DNA of 30,632 bases from Tieghemiomyces parasiticus (GCA_027575765.1 JANBPT010000564.1:1-30632); one strand, 5' to 3'. Positions 1-9,781 are shown, numbered from the stretch's first letter. Notes: generated by a model not told the origin, from the sequence alone. Program-made: numbers and translations.

Positions 1-2225
1 ATGGATGCCTTGGCGTGCTGCACCCACTCTGATGCCGCCTTCTTGACGTCCTCCACGTCCTCATCGTTCATGGTCGGAGTGGCAGCGGCGGCTGCCCGGC
101 GCAAGGTCCGTGAAACTCCCTCCTTGAGTTCAGGGTCGTGCAGCACAGGCGGGACCATCGCGGGCGCCACGCTCTTGACCAGCCGGCGGATCGACTCTGG
201 AGTGGGGTTGGGCTCGGTGGGAGGGGTGGCCGCCACGGGCGCCGCGGATTTCTTGGAAGGCTGGGTGGCCACTTTGGCTGGGGCCGGGGCCTGCTGGCGA
301 TCGGCGGGAATGACTGTCGCCTCCTTCGCCGCGTTACCCGGTTCAACCGGCCGGGGGGCATCCGCGTGGGGTTGGGCAGCCGAGTCCGAGGAGAGAGTGG
401 CGGGATCTGCGCGGCTATGGGCTGGCGTCGAGGCTGTAGCATCAGGGCTTGGGGTGGGACCTGAATGGGCCAAACTGAGAGAAGTGGTATCCTCCACCGA
501 AGTGTGATGATCCTCTGCATACGCCTCAGTGGTCTGGGTTTCTTGGAGGGCGGGGTCAACAGGATGAGCGGTCTGGATCGAAAGGATGGGTTCTGCTTCC
601 ACTGCCCCATTGGTAGTGCTACTGCTCTGGATGGTCACCTTGCTAGACATGTCACCAATTGACGAGAATGAGGCGACCGGCGCTATCGACAGAGACGAGA
701 CAACGGAAGCCACCTCGCTGGCTGCAGTAATGTCCGCCGAGTGCGCGGCCTGACCAATGATTAGCGTCATCGACGAGATGCGATACACCTTGTCGTCAAT
801 GTTACCCGCATTGATCACGGGGGTGGTGGCTGCGGCGCTGGTTTCCAGCGATGAATCAGAAACGGTGGCTGGGCGGACGTGTTCGACTATCGAGGCAACA
901 GCTTCCTTAGCCTGCTCCATGCGGCCTGAAACGGCGTGCTGTAGATCTTCTTTGACTTGGCCAGCGGCCTCGACGATCCGCTCATAGACCGGCAATGGTG
1001 TTGTTATGGCGGCGGCCGTGGCCTCGGTGGCCGCGCTATGGATGGCCGAGGCCACCGCTGTAGTAGCGGCAGGTGCAATTTGCTCCGGCACGCTGACAAC
1101 GGCAGACCGGGTCGCCTGGGAGCCGCCGACCATGTCCTTCTTGACCGGGCTGGTAGCGTGATTTGGGTATTGATAGGCCCGGTAGGTACGCTCAAGGTAG
1201 GTGTAGGTGGTGACAGAGTAGGCGTAGACCTTGCGGACGGCCAACATGAGGTAGCGCCCCCCAATTTGGCCGTACCGAACGACCTCTCCGTTGAAAGCGG
1301 CCACCTTGTGCCAATCCACGTAGCGGTCCACATGAGGGCCCAAGTGCTGCCGGTAGAGGCGGTGCACGACAGGTCGGATGGTGTCCTGATAGAAGCGGGC
1401 AGCGTGGTGACCGCCGGCGGCGCAGGCCGGGGAGATATACTGGTGGTACCCGTGGCGCGAGTGCTCCACCCCCTTACGAAAGGCGTAGCAGGCGTGCGGG
1501 ACCAGGGTGTCGTGGTAAAACTCCACCGAGCGGCGGGTGGTCTGCTGGATGCCCGGCACAAACTTTTGATGGTAGAACGGTACCAGGTGGGTGCGGAATA
1601 CGTGCTGGGCTTGCGGTTCGACGTGGTTCCGGTAAATCGTTCGGACCTGGGCGGTGGTGCGCTCAACCTGGGGCTTGACTTGGTGCAGAAGCACACCGTG
1701 CACCGTGTCGTACCATTTCCGGGCCAGGGTACAGGCTTGGTCCACGTGGGGCTTGGCAATGGTGTTGTACTGGATCCGAGTCTCCTGCAGCCCGCGGTCG
1801 AGCGTCGGGGCGACCCACGTTTCGTACTGGACTTGTAAAAATGCCACGGTTGGTCGGCCCACCCGCTGCCAGGTATAGCGAACGGCAGGCGCCACATAGG
1901 TGCGATAGACCTTCACGGTGTGTTTCACAGCCGGTTCGCCGTAAGCCTCGTACGTCGGCAGTACCTTGTTCGTGTAGTAGGCTTGACCCTGTTGGCCGTA
2001 CGAGGTGCGCTGCAGGTAGGCCAGGGACGGCTTGAGAACGTCGTGCTGGACACGGTAGGCCGACCGGCAAATTAACTCCGTATCAGGACCTGGGCCCGGG
2101 GAGAGTTGGTTGGGGCAGCGAGCCACCAGGACATAGAAAACGTAGAGGACGACGAAGCGCCGTAGCCATCGGATGAGGAAGCAGCTGCTGCTACAGCGAG
2201 CAGATGCACGCGGGGGACGGGCCAT
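1..2225 (-). CDS. Signal-anchored Tyr/Pro-repeat protein, C-terminus cut off by window edge
   Basis: One uninterrupted frame of 741 codons runs from the ATG at 2225 down to base 3 and leaves the window, so the C-terminus is missing. An in-frame TGA lies about 35 codons upstream, and this is the first ATG after it. Residues 1-23 are basic and Cys/Ser-rich and are followed by a hydrophobic stretch (about 24-35, FVVLYVFYVLVA), a signal peptide or signal anchor. Residues 58-300 repeat the motif Y-x3-[VIL]-x-P (YRTYVAP, YETWVAP, YRNHVEP, YHDTLVP, YQDTIRP, YRQHLGP), with prolines often 12 or 19 residues apart. From about 370 on it is Ala/Ser/Thr/Pro-rich low complexity. Long ORFs on the opposite strand and in other minus frames are shadows. 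I recall similar Tyr/Pro-repeat secreted or membrane proteins in other fungi, but the function is unknown to me. An undetected intron in the low-complexity half is possible. Confidence 0.75.
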   Translation of the reverse strand, partial: MARPPRASARCSSSCFLIRWLRRFVVLYVFYVLVARCPNQLSPGPGPDTELICRSAYRVQHDVLKPSLAYLQRTSYGQQGQAYYTNKVLPTYEAYGEPAVKHTVKVYRTYVAPAVRYTWQRVGRPTVAFLQVQYETWVAPTLDRGLQETRIQYNTIAKPHVDQACTLARKWYDTVHGVLLHQVKPQVERTTAQVRTIYRNHVEPQAQHVFRTHLVPFYHQKFVPGIQQTTRRSVEFYHDTLVPHACYAFRKGVEHSRHGYHQYISPACAAGGHHAARFYQDTIRPVVHRLYRQHLGPHVDRYVDWHKVAAFNGEVVRYGQIGGRYLMLAVRKVYAYSVTTYTYLERTYRAYQYPNHATSPVKKDMVGGSQATRSAVVSVPEQIAPAATTAVASAIHSAATEATAAAITTPLPVYERIVEAAGQVKEDLQHAVSGRMEQAKEAVASIVEHVRPATVSDSSLETSAAATTPVINAGNIDDKVYRISSMTLIIGQAAHSADITAASEVASVVSSLSIAPVASFSSIGDMSSKVTIQSSSTTNGAVEAEPILSIQTAHPVDPALQETQTTEAYAEDHHTSVEDTTSLSLAHSGPTPSPDATASTPAHSRADPATLSSDSAAQPHADAPRPVEPGNAAKEATVIPADRQQAPAPAKVATQPSKKSAAPVAATPPTEPNPTPESIRRLVKSVAPAMVPPVLHDPELKEGVSRTLRRAAAAATPTMNDEDVEDVKKAASEWVQHAKAS

Positions 2226-3419
2226 AAAGGCGACGGGTAACTGGGAGACGAAGGGCGTCCGAGGTAGTACAGGGTGGATCCGATGAGCAACCGGAAAGAG
2301 AAATAGGCTAACGATTAGTCAGAACTCAAACAGCAGCTGCGATCGTGTAGAGTAGAGGGGTTGTGAGGGCCCATACGCCTGGTGGGGACGCTTTGGAGTA
2401 GTAAAAGTAACGGGCGAGTTGTGACCTTCGCTCCTTGTACTGTGAGCGCAGTGTGGAGTAGCGGGGCCCGCAGCCCCCAAACAATGCTTGCTCACTCTCT
2501 ACTGAACCCTACATCGCCCACTACTGTATGTTTACACTTTGGCGAAACGAATATGCCCTCCGCTTGCAGTATCAGGCGGTGGGAGGGGCTGGAATAGGGT
2601 TGGGGGAGGGGGCGAATTGAAGTATACGCCGCAACCCCACGCGGGCCAGGTCGATACACGGCCAAGGTGGGCGTCGACATCACCGGTGACTGGGTGGAAG
2701 TTAACGCCTGTGACCCTGCCAACCGGCATGCCTAAAACAACCCAGCGGTCAGGCGGGCCGGACGTCCGGGTGAGGGCTCGATGACCGCAGTCTGATGTCG
2801 AGTTTGCGCCAAGACTTACCTTCAAAGTGATTCCCGGCAGGAGGAAGAGAGAATGAGTAGGTGGTAGGAAAAAAGCGGGCCAAATGGAACGCAGTGAGGA
2901 GGTGACGAGCGGTGCCGTAGGATGTTCGGAGATATGGACGGGTAAGGTACACGATGCGGCCCTGATGCGATGGCTCACGTTGATGCGGCAATGTAGGTAG
3001 GCTGCCGGAGAATAAGCAACTGCAGTTAAGTCAAAGCGGTAGGCTATAGCTGGTCCAAAGGTGCGATATAGAAAGGCAGGGTACAGGGTGTAGGGAGAAG
3101 AGTAAACCACAGGTGGTTAGCGAGGAGAGCCTTTCGCATACCATGACAGCCAAAAACGTGAAGTCCACGGGGGATAGGGAGAGGGGGGGGGCAGTGACAG
3201 AACGGGACGAGTCGGCCGGGGCAGCTGCCTGGTCCGCCGCACTATGCAAACCCGCCTACCCTCTTTCTCTCTTACTGCGAGGCGCGCTGGTGCTGCCACC
3301 TTTGCTGACTCGTGAACAAGCAGAGGTACGAAGGCTGGATCCTATGTTGCCTCTCCCCACAAGCCAGTTGAGCCCCCCAGCGGAGTACGTAAAAGAATCC
3401 CCTGAGGCGCCGCGTCAAC
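2226..3419. other. Upstream spacer of the repeat-protein gene
   Basis: I see no convincing gene here. Overlapping open frames on both strands (for example 2532-3110 minus and 3113-3556 plus) are rich in Pro/Ser/Leu, lack recognisable domains and end without splice logic. A G8 run lies near 3183-3191. The stretch probably contains the 5' leader and promoter of the minus-strand gene that starts at 2225. Confidence 0.4.
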
Positions 3420-3542
3420 GACGTCACCACCGGACTATCAGATGCAGAGAATACAATGACGTCAAGTATAAAAGACTATGGCCTCAAGGCGTGACGCTGC
3501 TTACCACAGAGCCCATAAATCGACAGCGCGCCTCTGACGTCG
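3420..3542 (+). promoter_or_regulatory. CRE-like cluster with TATA box
   Basis: Three CRE/ATF-type sites are visible: GACGTCAC at 3420-3427 (TGACGT on the minus strand), a perfect palindrome TGACGTCA at 3457-3464, and TGACGTCG at 3535-3542. A TATAAAAG box at 3467-3474 starts two bases after the perfect palindrome and points to the plus strand. bZIP factors of the ATF/CREB family bind TGACGTCA in fungi. No clear coding sequence follows on the plus strand, so the cluster could drive a non-coding transcript or act on the minus-strand gene. Confidence 0.45.
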
Positions 3543-3625
3543 GAGCCGCCTTGTAGACAGGGAAGCATGGTACATACGCTGTGGCTCTAAATCGACATCA
3601 GGCGTGCTAGTCGTGGGAGCTAGGC

Positions 3626-3657
3626 ATTGGCTAAGCCATTGGGCGCGCTCCCATTGG
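3626..3657 (-). promoter_or_regulatory. Three inverted CCAAT boxes
   Basis: ATTGG, which is CCAAT on the minus strand, occurs at 3626-3630, 3638-3642 and 3653-3657, three times in 32 bases. CCAAT boxes are bound by the HAP/NF-Y complex. The orientation and the nearby TGACGTC sites fit a promoter or enhancer for the minus-strand gene at 1-2225, although 1.4 kb is far for a fungal gene. That assignment is inference. Confidence 0.35.
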
Positions 3658-5337
3658 AAAATCCCAGTCACCATATCGACCCATGTGTAATGATCATCCA
3701 CAGATGGTTTACGCGGTGGCTGGCAACCGGTGCAACATATACCCAGCTGTACAATTGCCTCACACTATCTAAGCGGCAAGGAGGTAGACTACCAACTCTA
3801 TCTAGCTTGTCCCACATTTTCCTTCGCCCATTACAAAGCTACGGTCCAAATTGAACGGTGTACAATTGGGGTGGAGCGGATGGAACAAACCTGATCGCTT
3901 TTTGCCGCGTTGCACAGGACATGTGGGGTTAAAAAAAGGTGAGTAACCACGGCCAAACTGACCGACCATGCGGTGTCGCAAAGGCAGAACCCCACGTAAC
4001 CTAAGCAAGATACCTTTAAGCGCTTAATGTGAGCAAATGTTTTATGATAAGCATTGGCTGGTGATGCACGTGGCACACCGTTTAATCCTATTCATGTTAA
4101 AAATTAGCACTGAGGTTTCAGTGCTGAGGCATGGGCGTGCTGCCCAGAAATGGGGCTGCATAACCGATGCGCCAGTATGCAGCCTCTCTAAGCCATCATC
4201 CGCCAACGGTTGTCGAAACCTCTCTGCAACTGCCGGCAACGCCCATTTGACCTCGAGCTCCATCATCATTTCATCCTATATCAACGCAGGCCCTCGCTCT
4301 CCCCCAGGATTCCTCCTCCGTCTGTTAACCTACTCCATGTACCGGCAAGCATTCGTAGTACTCCTGCGCCTCTCTCCTTATGCCTCGCATGTTCTTCACG
4401 CCCTTTGCTTCACCAACCTTGCTTATAACTCTCGTACCCACCTTACACTCGTACCCCTTCTTATCGCTTATTACTCGAATCATGCACCCATAGTAAAGCC
4501 CATGCGGCCAGCGTATCCGCTGACCCCAGTTAGCGACATCAAATTGGGGAGCTTTGACTTGCACGTAAATAAGATGTCCTTTATGTCCCACTCACCGACA
4601 TTAGTGGCCGGATAGGAATGGCGTCCTAGCGGATTTTCCGTACCCAACCAGGTACAAGACCGGTCTATTTATTAAGGACCAGGCTGACTAGCAGGTAGTC
4701 ACTAACTATGGCGAATTCATTGGAAGGCTAGGTTTTTGACAGCAGCATACCCGGTGGTATTGCTGGTGATTGGTAATGTACCGGGGTAGGCTACAGATTG
4801 ACGAAGTCACCCACCCTCAAGTGCTTGGCATGGGTAGCGCCAATGGTGGCCAGGGCGTTGTGGTCGCCTTTGATCAGTTACTCGTCAGTTCACTGGACAT
4901 CCCCCTCCTGCGGTACCATACATAGTTCACCCGACGAGATCATCAGCATTTTCTAATAAGAAATAGCATCTGCGGATGTTTTTGGGGTCTGTGTACCATG
5001 TGGCGACGAGCCCAGCGTTTGAAAGTAGCGAAATAATAGTGTTGAGTGATGTAGTGGGGCCAATTGACCAATGTGGGTGTCCTAATGGTTGCAAGGTCTG
5101 GGAATACGGAAACTAACAGAATACTCGCGCACTCCACTCAGACAAGATGGACAGGGTATGGACTAGGGGCAATGGCATTATGGTGAAGTAATAGACAATA
5201 TGCTCTTTAAGAATGATCCAATTCCAGCGGGTGCTGCCAGTGCCTTAAAGGAAAAACTACCCTAGAGGAATCTACGTCTAATAGCCAAACGTACTAAAGA
5301 CTGCTAAGCGAATTGCAGAATGAAGTAAGCGGCTGTG
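3658..5337. other. Spacer, no supported gene
   Basis: I see no gene I can defend. The longest frames (4037-4615 plus, 4325-4591 minus) show no domain, no codon bias like the neighbouring genes and no splice-compatible partners. A short minus-strand frame near 4778-4870 reads like protein (it ends HLRVGDFVNL before a stop) but is only 28 codons between stops, so at most it is a relic. Confidence 0.35.
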
Positions 5338-5344
5338 TATATAT
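5338..5344 (+). promoter_or_regulatory. TATA box ahead of the hairpin-rich segment
   Basis: TATATAT at 5338-5344 lies about 30 bases before the first hairpin of the candidate RNA at 5373. This is the spacing expected for a TATA-dependent transcript, including the U6-type Pol III promoters. It is only a short AT string, so its meaning rests on the structure that follows. Confidence 0.3.
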
Positions 5345-5367
5345 GTGATTAAGCTATCGTTTATTGA

Positions 5368-5798
5368 GTAGCGACCCGGAGGGTCTTTTATATTGGAGGA
5401 TGGCCGGCATCCTTCGTAAAGGCTACGGCTTGGGTTAGGGGAGAACCCAAAGGCCGATAGAGCGAGGCGGGGCTGGCGCCCAGGCGAATAGAAAGGTAGC
5501 TACCAAGCTACCGCATCAGCTAAGAAGAAGAAAGCTATTGGAAGTAAAGCCCTCAGAGGAGAGTGGCGGTGGCGCCCGTTGACGAGAGAGCGCCATCCAG
5601 CAGATCAGGACTGTTGGCGTCGCCATAAAGGAACATTAGATGAAGAGGCTAAAGAAAGGAATGAAGAAGCTCAGGTAAAGATGAGAAAGAGTTAAAAAGG
5701 CAACGGCTGATCGGATCAGTAGTTTAGAGCACTACAGCTTGATTGTGTCTTTAGACCACTAAACAATATCACTGTACATGTACTGCTAAAACTTTTTT
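5368..5798 (+). ncRNA. Candidate structured non-coding RNA
   Basis: The segment has no ORF but a series of hairpins. GACCC/GGGTC at 5373-5385 has a 3-nt loop. An 8-bp stem pairs 5395-5402 with 5408-5415. A long hairpin at 5426-5456 stacks CGGC/GCCG on TTGGGTT/AACCCAA, with a 2-nt bulge and a 7-nt loop. CTGG/CCAG lies at 5473-5483. GGTAGCT/AGCTACC at 5495-5512 has a tetraloop. An 8-bp stem pairs 5568-5575 with 5590-5597. CTGAT/ATCAG lies at 5707-5719 and GTAGT/ACTAC at 5719-5735; these last two share base 5719. Two stems contain a G-T pair that becomes G-U only in a plus-strand transcript. A TATA box sits 30 bases upstream and a T6 tract ends it. I found no match to the U1-U6, SRP, RNase P or U3 motifs I know. 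It may be an unrecognised RNA or chance structure. Confidence 0.3.
5793..5798 (+). terminator. T6 tract, possible Pol III terminator
   Basis: Six consecutive T residues on the plus strand end the hairpin-rich segment. RNA polymerase III terminates at such runs. A T4 at 5386-5389 inside the segment would be a weak internal stop and counts mildly against Pol III. Pyrimidine tracts are common in this genome's spacers. Confidence 0.25.
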
Positions 5799-7629
5799 CA
5801 CCCCCTTCACCCACAAACTCCCGACTGACATCTGGTTCTCTTGTTTAACCTTTTCGTCCCAATCTTGATTCTCTTTTATTTACCTCGGCGAATTTACCCG
5901 TCCCAGTTACCGAAATCTGTTTACTATCGCGTTAACGTATACAAAACCAAGAGACCCCAATACCATCCACCGCTTTCATTTTTATGTCCATCTAATTCCT
6001 TGGGCCCTCACCGCCGTTACAATCATATATTTACTTTGTCAAACCCCTCTACCTGCAATCCAACACGCTATCCAGCCCTGGCCACTCAATGACTTCCCGC
6101 GGACAGTCCAAACCTTCAATTACACTCGTCGCCATATGCGTAAGGTCCCTCGAAATATCCATCCCTAACATCGTCGTTTCGCGCTGTGCATAACCCTCAT
6201 GCGCCGCGTGAGTAAGGTAAACGTGACTACATTGGTGAAACCAATGTCCATTTGTACCTAATAAAATCTGTTGCCGTGGCCATTCAGCCGAAAGTATTCT
6301 TGGTTTGGCCCAAGGATTGGCCACCGCATTTACGCGTTGGCTTGATTATTGGCAGGACACTAACCTTTGAAGAGGATAGCCCCTTGTCCCATCGAATACT
6401 GCATTAGCGTACGAGGGATATGGATTCCTACCAGTCTCTATTACTATTTTCCCGGCCATACTTCCCCTTGCAAAGCTCGCAAGCTGTGAGCTGTTGACAG
6501 TCCGGATCCCCAGCTTTAATTATCTTCCCCTTTCAAAACATTCAATGATACCTCCCCGTCGTTGTCGGACTGGTTTCAATGAGGGCACATAGTCCCTGCG
6601 TCCCAGTACCTTTGTGGGTAGGTTGATCTCGAGCATCTCGCCCATTGCCTCTATAGAGTTGGCTGGTGCTTCCAATTGATGACCGCCCGCAGTCTTTGAC
6701 TGGCCTTTTCCCACTTCGCCGTCCCTCTCTAGCTATGATGAACGTTAAGAGAATATGGGTGTGGTGTTATCATAACACTGTGGGTTAACCGATAAGCATG
6801 TGCATTGAGGCGAAGGCCCAATTCGGCCGAGGGCCTTCGTAACTAGATCACCACCATCCCCTTAGCCCCGCATTACTTGGGGTTGGCCCGCCAATAAGCT
6901 GTCGCTCTGGCACTATCGGCCATCAATGTAAAGGTAAATCGACTCGGGAACGGTTAGGCCGCCTGTCCCTTTTTTTCTCTTCTCGTTGAAAGACATTGAA
7001 CTTCCTTTATCGCAATGCCCACCAATACGGCTTAACGTCCGATTGGGTTATAAGGCGATAGGCTACAGGACACGAGAGATATGGCCAAACTCGTAAGCGG
7101 CCCCTCTGTATCATGCGCGAGCACTCGCCAGCAAGGTGGTCGTGAGTCAGCTGGTGATTGTGGCGGTTCAATGGAGTGATTGAGCGCGCTTGTCATGAAA
7201 ATAATATGTATAGCGTTTATTCATAAAAAAAAATAATTACCCGCACCATGATACTCGCGGGCCATGGTCTCATAGCTGGACCTTACAAAGATGCGCGCTA
7301 AACGCCTGGGCGGAATTAGGTCAGGCGTGTAGAATTTACAATAACACTGTTACAGAGGGGAGAGGGCTTCTTTAAGGGTCGAGTGCAATCAAGATCACGA
7401 TGATCGGTTACTTCGGGCCAATCTCGCATCATATGCGCAATGCACTATTGCAATTATTACCGAGTCGCCATCGCTAGTGACCATCACTGGACTCTACAAA
7501 TGGATCGACCGTTGACTCCAGCGCTGATCTTAACTTGGTTCGATTGCCGAGGTGCTCCGGACGAACCCCCACCAGGTACTTGGCGTTACCGGCGGTGCGC
7601 GATGTAATTAAATGTAGCAAAAGGGGCTG
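5799..7629. other. Spacer, no supported gene
   Basis: The stretch begins with a pyrimidine-rich block (5799-6060). Minus-strand frames at 6049-6324 and 6520-6714 are open for 91 and 64 codons but show no domain and no splice partners. An A9 tract lies at 7226-7234. I cannot support any gene or mobile element; decayed sequence is possible. Confidence 0.3.
6811..6839. repeat. Perfect 9-bp inverted repeat
   Basis: CGAAGGCCC at 6811-6819 is perfectly complementary to GGGCCTTCG at 6831-6839, with an 11-base loop that itself contains CGGCCG. It could form a GC-rich hairpin in DNA or RNA. No coding sequence or terminator context explains it. Confidence 0.6.
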
Positions 7630-8584
7630 GTGAGGGAAGGTCAGCAGGGCAAGGCAGGCGAGCAGTCCGAGTCTTGGAACCTTAAGCAGCCCGGCGTTCT
7701 CTCGCTCTCTGCTCCTATCCTACCCTCCTATCTCGCTACTCGGACCAACAGACGATCCCTTGACGTGCGGACACTCTCTTTTTTCCCCTACCCACCTTTC
7801 CTTCAATCCATTGCTCACCTCATATCTTCTTTGCTCCACCTCGCAATGTCCCGATCTCTAACGGTTATCCCAATTGAGTGTAGCGCGCCCTTCCCTGCCG
7901 TCCGTGCGTGAATTAGGGTACTTAAAGTGACCAACTACCCCCCACTTCGCATCATTAGTATAACCCGCCCCGCCACTTGGTCCATGCTCAAATCCATCAC
8001 CATTGCATTTCTGTCCGCTGCGTTCCTCTTGCTTTTTTTTGTTTGCATCGTTGGCCTGTCATTCATTTACTCCCTCTTGTCTTCAATTCTTCCGATATCA
8101 GGAGTATGTACTATATTACCATCCCGGATTCTTAAAAACGGCACTCATCACCACTGCCCGCTTCATTTGTACTTGCATCTCATTCATTTCTACTAGCCGT
8201 CTCATGTACCATACACCCGACAGCAGCAAGGGCTACCATCATACCCATCTTCTTTTTCAATTTACAGACAATCCATCGAGGTAAGGTTTCCGATGCACAG
8301 GTCCAATCCTCTCTTGGAATATCCCTTTACCGGGCCCTATTTCCTGAGGAGTATTGCAATTTAACTATAGTTGCCTTCCTGTTCAGCCTATAAACAGACC
8401 TATGGCAGCATTTTCATCACTCCAAGCGGTTCTAACCCCATAAAATGGCTCTTACTATCCCCCAGGCTCTTCCCAGCTCATATTCTTTAGTTGTCTACCA
8501 GTAACTACGTGATTTTTTTTTCTGTTGTCCAGCCCATAGTCCTCAGACTCCCACGAGCATCCCGCTCCAGGCCCTATCAGTCCT
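7630..8584 (+). other. Pyrimidine-rich leader and promoter of the Myb-like gene, possible 5' UTR intron
   Basis: The plus strand is markedly C/T-rich from about 7680 to 8280, as is common in fungal promoters and 5' leaders. A good donor (GAG then GTAAGG) sits at 8281 and acceptors end at 8532 and 8570, just before the ATG at 8585. Joining any upstream frame through these sites meets a stop before the ATG, so if spliced this is a 5' UTR intron. Hydrophobic frames at 7927-8284 are Leu/Ser/Ile-rich by composition and are not proposed as genes. Confidence 0.35.
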
Positions 8585-9781
8585 ATGATGACCGATCGTT
8601 GGCAAGGTCGACGCAAGACCGACATCCCCGAGCCGCCCCATTCCAGACCGCAGCCTAGATACTGGTCACGGTTGGAGGGGCGGGCCTCAATAAGTGAACA
8701 CTCTTCTCCGCTGCAGCGACCTTTAGTCTCCCCCCCGGACCAACCCCCCGGGCTACAGCTGGAGACCATCCCGGTCCACCGTTCTAGGGCCTCCTACGAT
8801 GGTACCCCGGTTCGACCTATCGTCGCGACGCAATCCCCACCGACGGCCCCGCAGTCGGTCCCTGAGGCCACCCGTACACATTTACCGAGTATTGGTACTC
8901 TGTGCCACTCCGAATACGCGCGACCATCCCTCCCACCCTTACGTTCGGAGGAGCCAGCACGTCGTCGGGCCTTCGCGGAAATCAGCGGGCTAGAATCCCC
9001 AGCCCCCCCTGCCAGCTACTGGACCTCGACCAAGCCCCGCGCTACCCCGCCGGGTCAGAACTACAGTCACAGCAGTCCTACGGAGAACAAGTCGTTCTGC
9101 ATATCCGAGTCTCGCACCGTGGCCACCTGGCGCACCGATGAGATCCGTGAGCTCATAAACTGGCGAGTCCGCCTTACGCCCGAGTTTACAGTGACCAAGC
9201 GCAACCACATTCTGTGGGAGAAGATCTCCTATAAGCTCCGCCTTATCAACAGCGACAAGACGGCCGTCCAGTGCCGTCACAAGTGGAAAAACATGTCCCG
9301 CTTGGCAAAGGAGAACGAGGACTTTAACCGCAGTCGTCCGCCTAGTGAGCACCGCTACTTTGAGTTCATGGACGAGGTCCGCCATATCAATGCCCCAGGA
9401 TTCGGTACCCCGTCACCTTCGGTCTGTTCCACCTCCGAGGGCAGTCACCCCGTGGTGCTGGGCGTGGCCAGCCCCTGCATGACAGCTTCCAACCTCGCCA
9501 GAGCTGCCTCCGCATCTCCCGCGCTGGTGACGCGGCCCCTCCCAGCCGGTGTCTCTCCGGTCCTCCTCCCCGCTAAGCGCTTTCGCGCCAGTACTGACCC
9601 GGCCCTCAGCCCGTCACATAACATTACGACCCTAGTCGCGCAGGTCGATGCCATGGAGGCGAAAATCGACACGCTGACTGCTGCCGTCAAAGAAGGGTTC
9701 CAGCGCCTGGACGAAGTGACGAAGATACTCCAGCAGGCACTGGCCCAGCAGATCCAGCCGCCGCGGATAAAATCCGAGTAA
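8585..9781 (+). CDS. Myb/SANT-like (trihelix-type) DNA-binding protein
   Basis: This intronless gene encodes 398 residues and starts with two adjacent ATGs. Residues 1-175 are Pro/Ser/Arg-rich and disordered-looking. Residues 181-262 form a Myb/SANT-like domain of the Myb_DNA-bind_4 type: WRTDEIRELINWR with spaced tryptophans (W182, W193, W211, W234), then VQCRHKWKNM, the usual third-helix pattern, then YFEFMDEV. Residues 346-390 form a likely coiled coil (VAQVDAMEAKIDTLTAAV), probably for oligomerisation, and the tail ends in a short basic stretch. It is presumably a nuclear transcriptional regulator; targets are unknown. Similar domains also occur in Harbinger-type transposon accessory proteins, so a domesticated origin is possible, but no transposase is nearby. 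An AATAAA lies about 40 bases after the stop. Confidence 0.85.
   Translation: MMTDRWQGRRKTDIPEPPHSRPQPRYWSRLEGRASISEHSSPLQRPLVSPPDQPPGLQLETIPVHRSRASYDGTPVRPIVATQSPPTAPQSVPEATRTHLPSIGTLCHSEYARPSLPPLRSEEPARRRAFAEISGLESPAPPASYWTSTKPRATPPGQNYSHSSPTENKSFCISESRTVATWRTDEIRELINWRVRLTPEFTVTKRNHILWEKISYKLRLINSDKTAVQCRHKWKNMSRLAKENEDFNRSRPPSEHRYFEFMDEVRHINAPGFGTPSPSVCSTSEGSHPVVLGVASPCMTASNLARAASASPALVTRPLPAGVSPVLLPAKRFRASTDPALSPSHNITTLVAQVDAMEAKIDTLTAAVKEGFQRLDEVTKILQQALAQQIQPPRIKSE

Noticed and set aside
957..1897. Long ORFs on both strands over the first gene (293 aa plus, 297 aa minus)
   Set aside because: They are shadows of the minus-strand frame that starts at 2225. Only that frame shows a signal anchor and a regular protein repeat and stays open for 741 codons.
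4325..4591. Minus-strand 88-codon frame with basic, gene-like composition
   Set aside because: There is no domain, no upstream promoter signal, and no supporting splice sites; it overlaps an equally open plus-strand frame.
4778..4870. Short protein-like minus-strand string ending HLRVGDFVNL, reminiscent of a retroelement integrase tail
   Set aside because: It is only 28 codons between two stops, with no reverse transcriptase, integrase core or LTR nearby.
5431..5440. GGGTTAGGG as telomere repeat or, inverted, a telomerase RNA template
   Set aside because: It is a single 9-base match that is fully used as the arm and loop of a hairpin; the same 9-mer occurs inverted at 19479-19487 near an intron.
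7507..7610. Short plus-strand frame starting MDRPLTPALIL
   Set aside because: It is 34 codons with no homology that I can recognise and no splice context.
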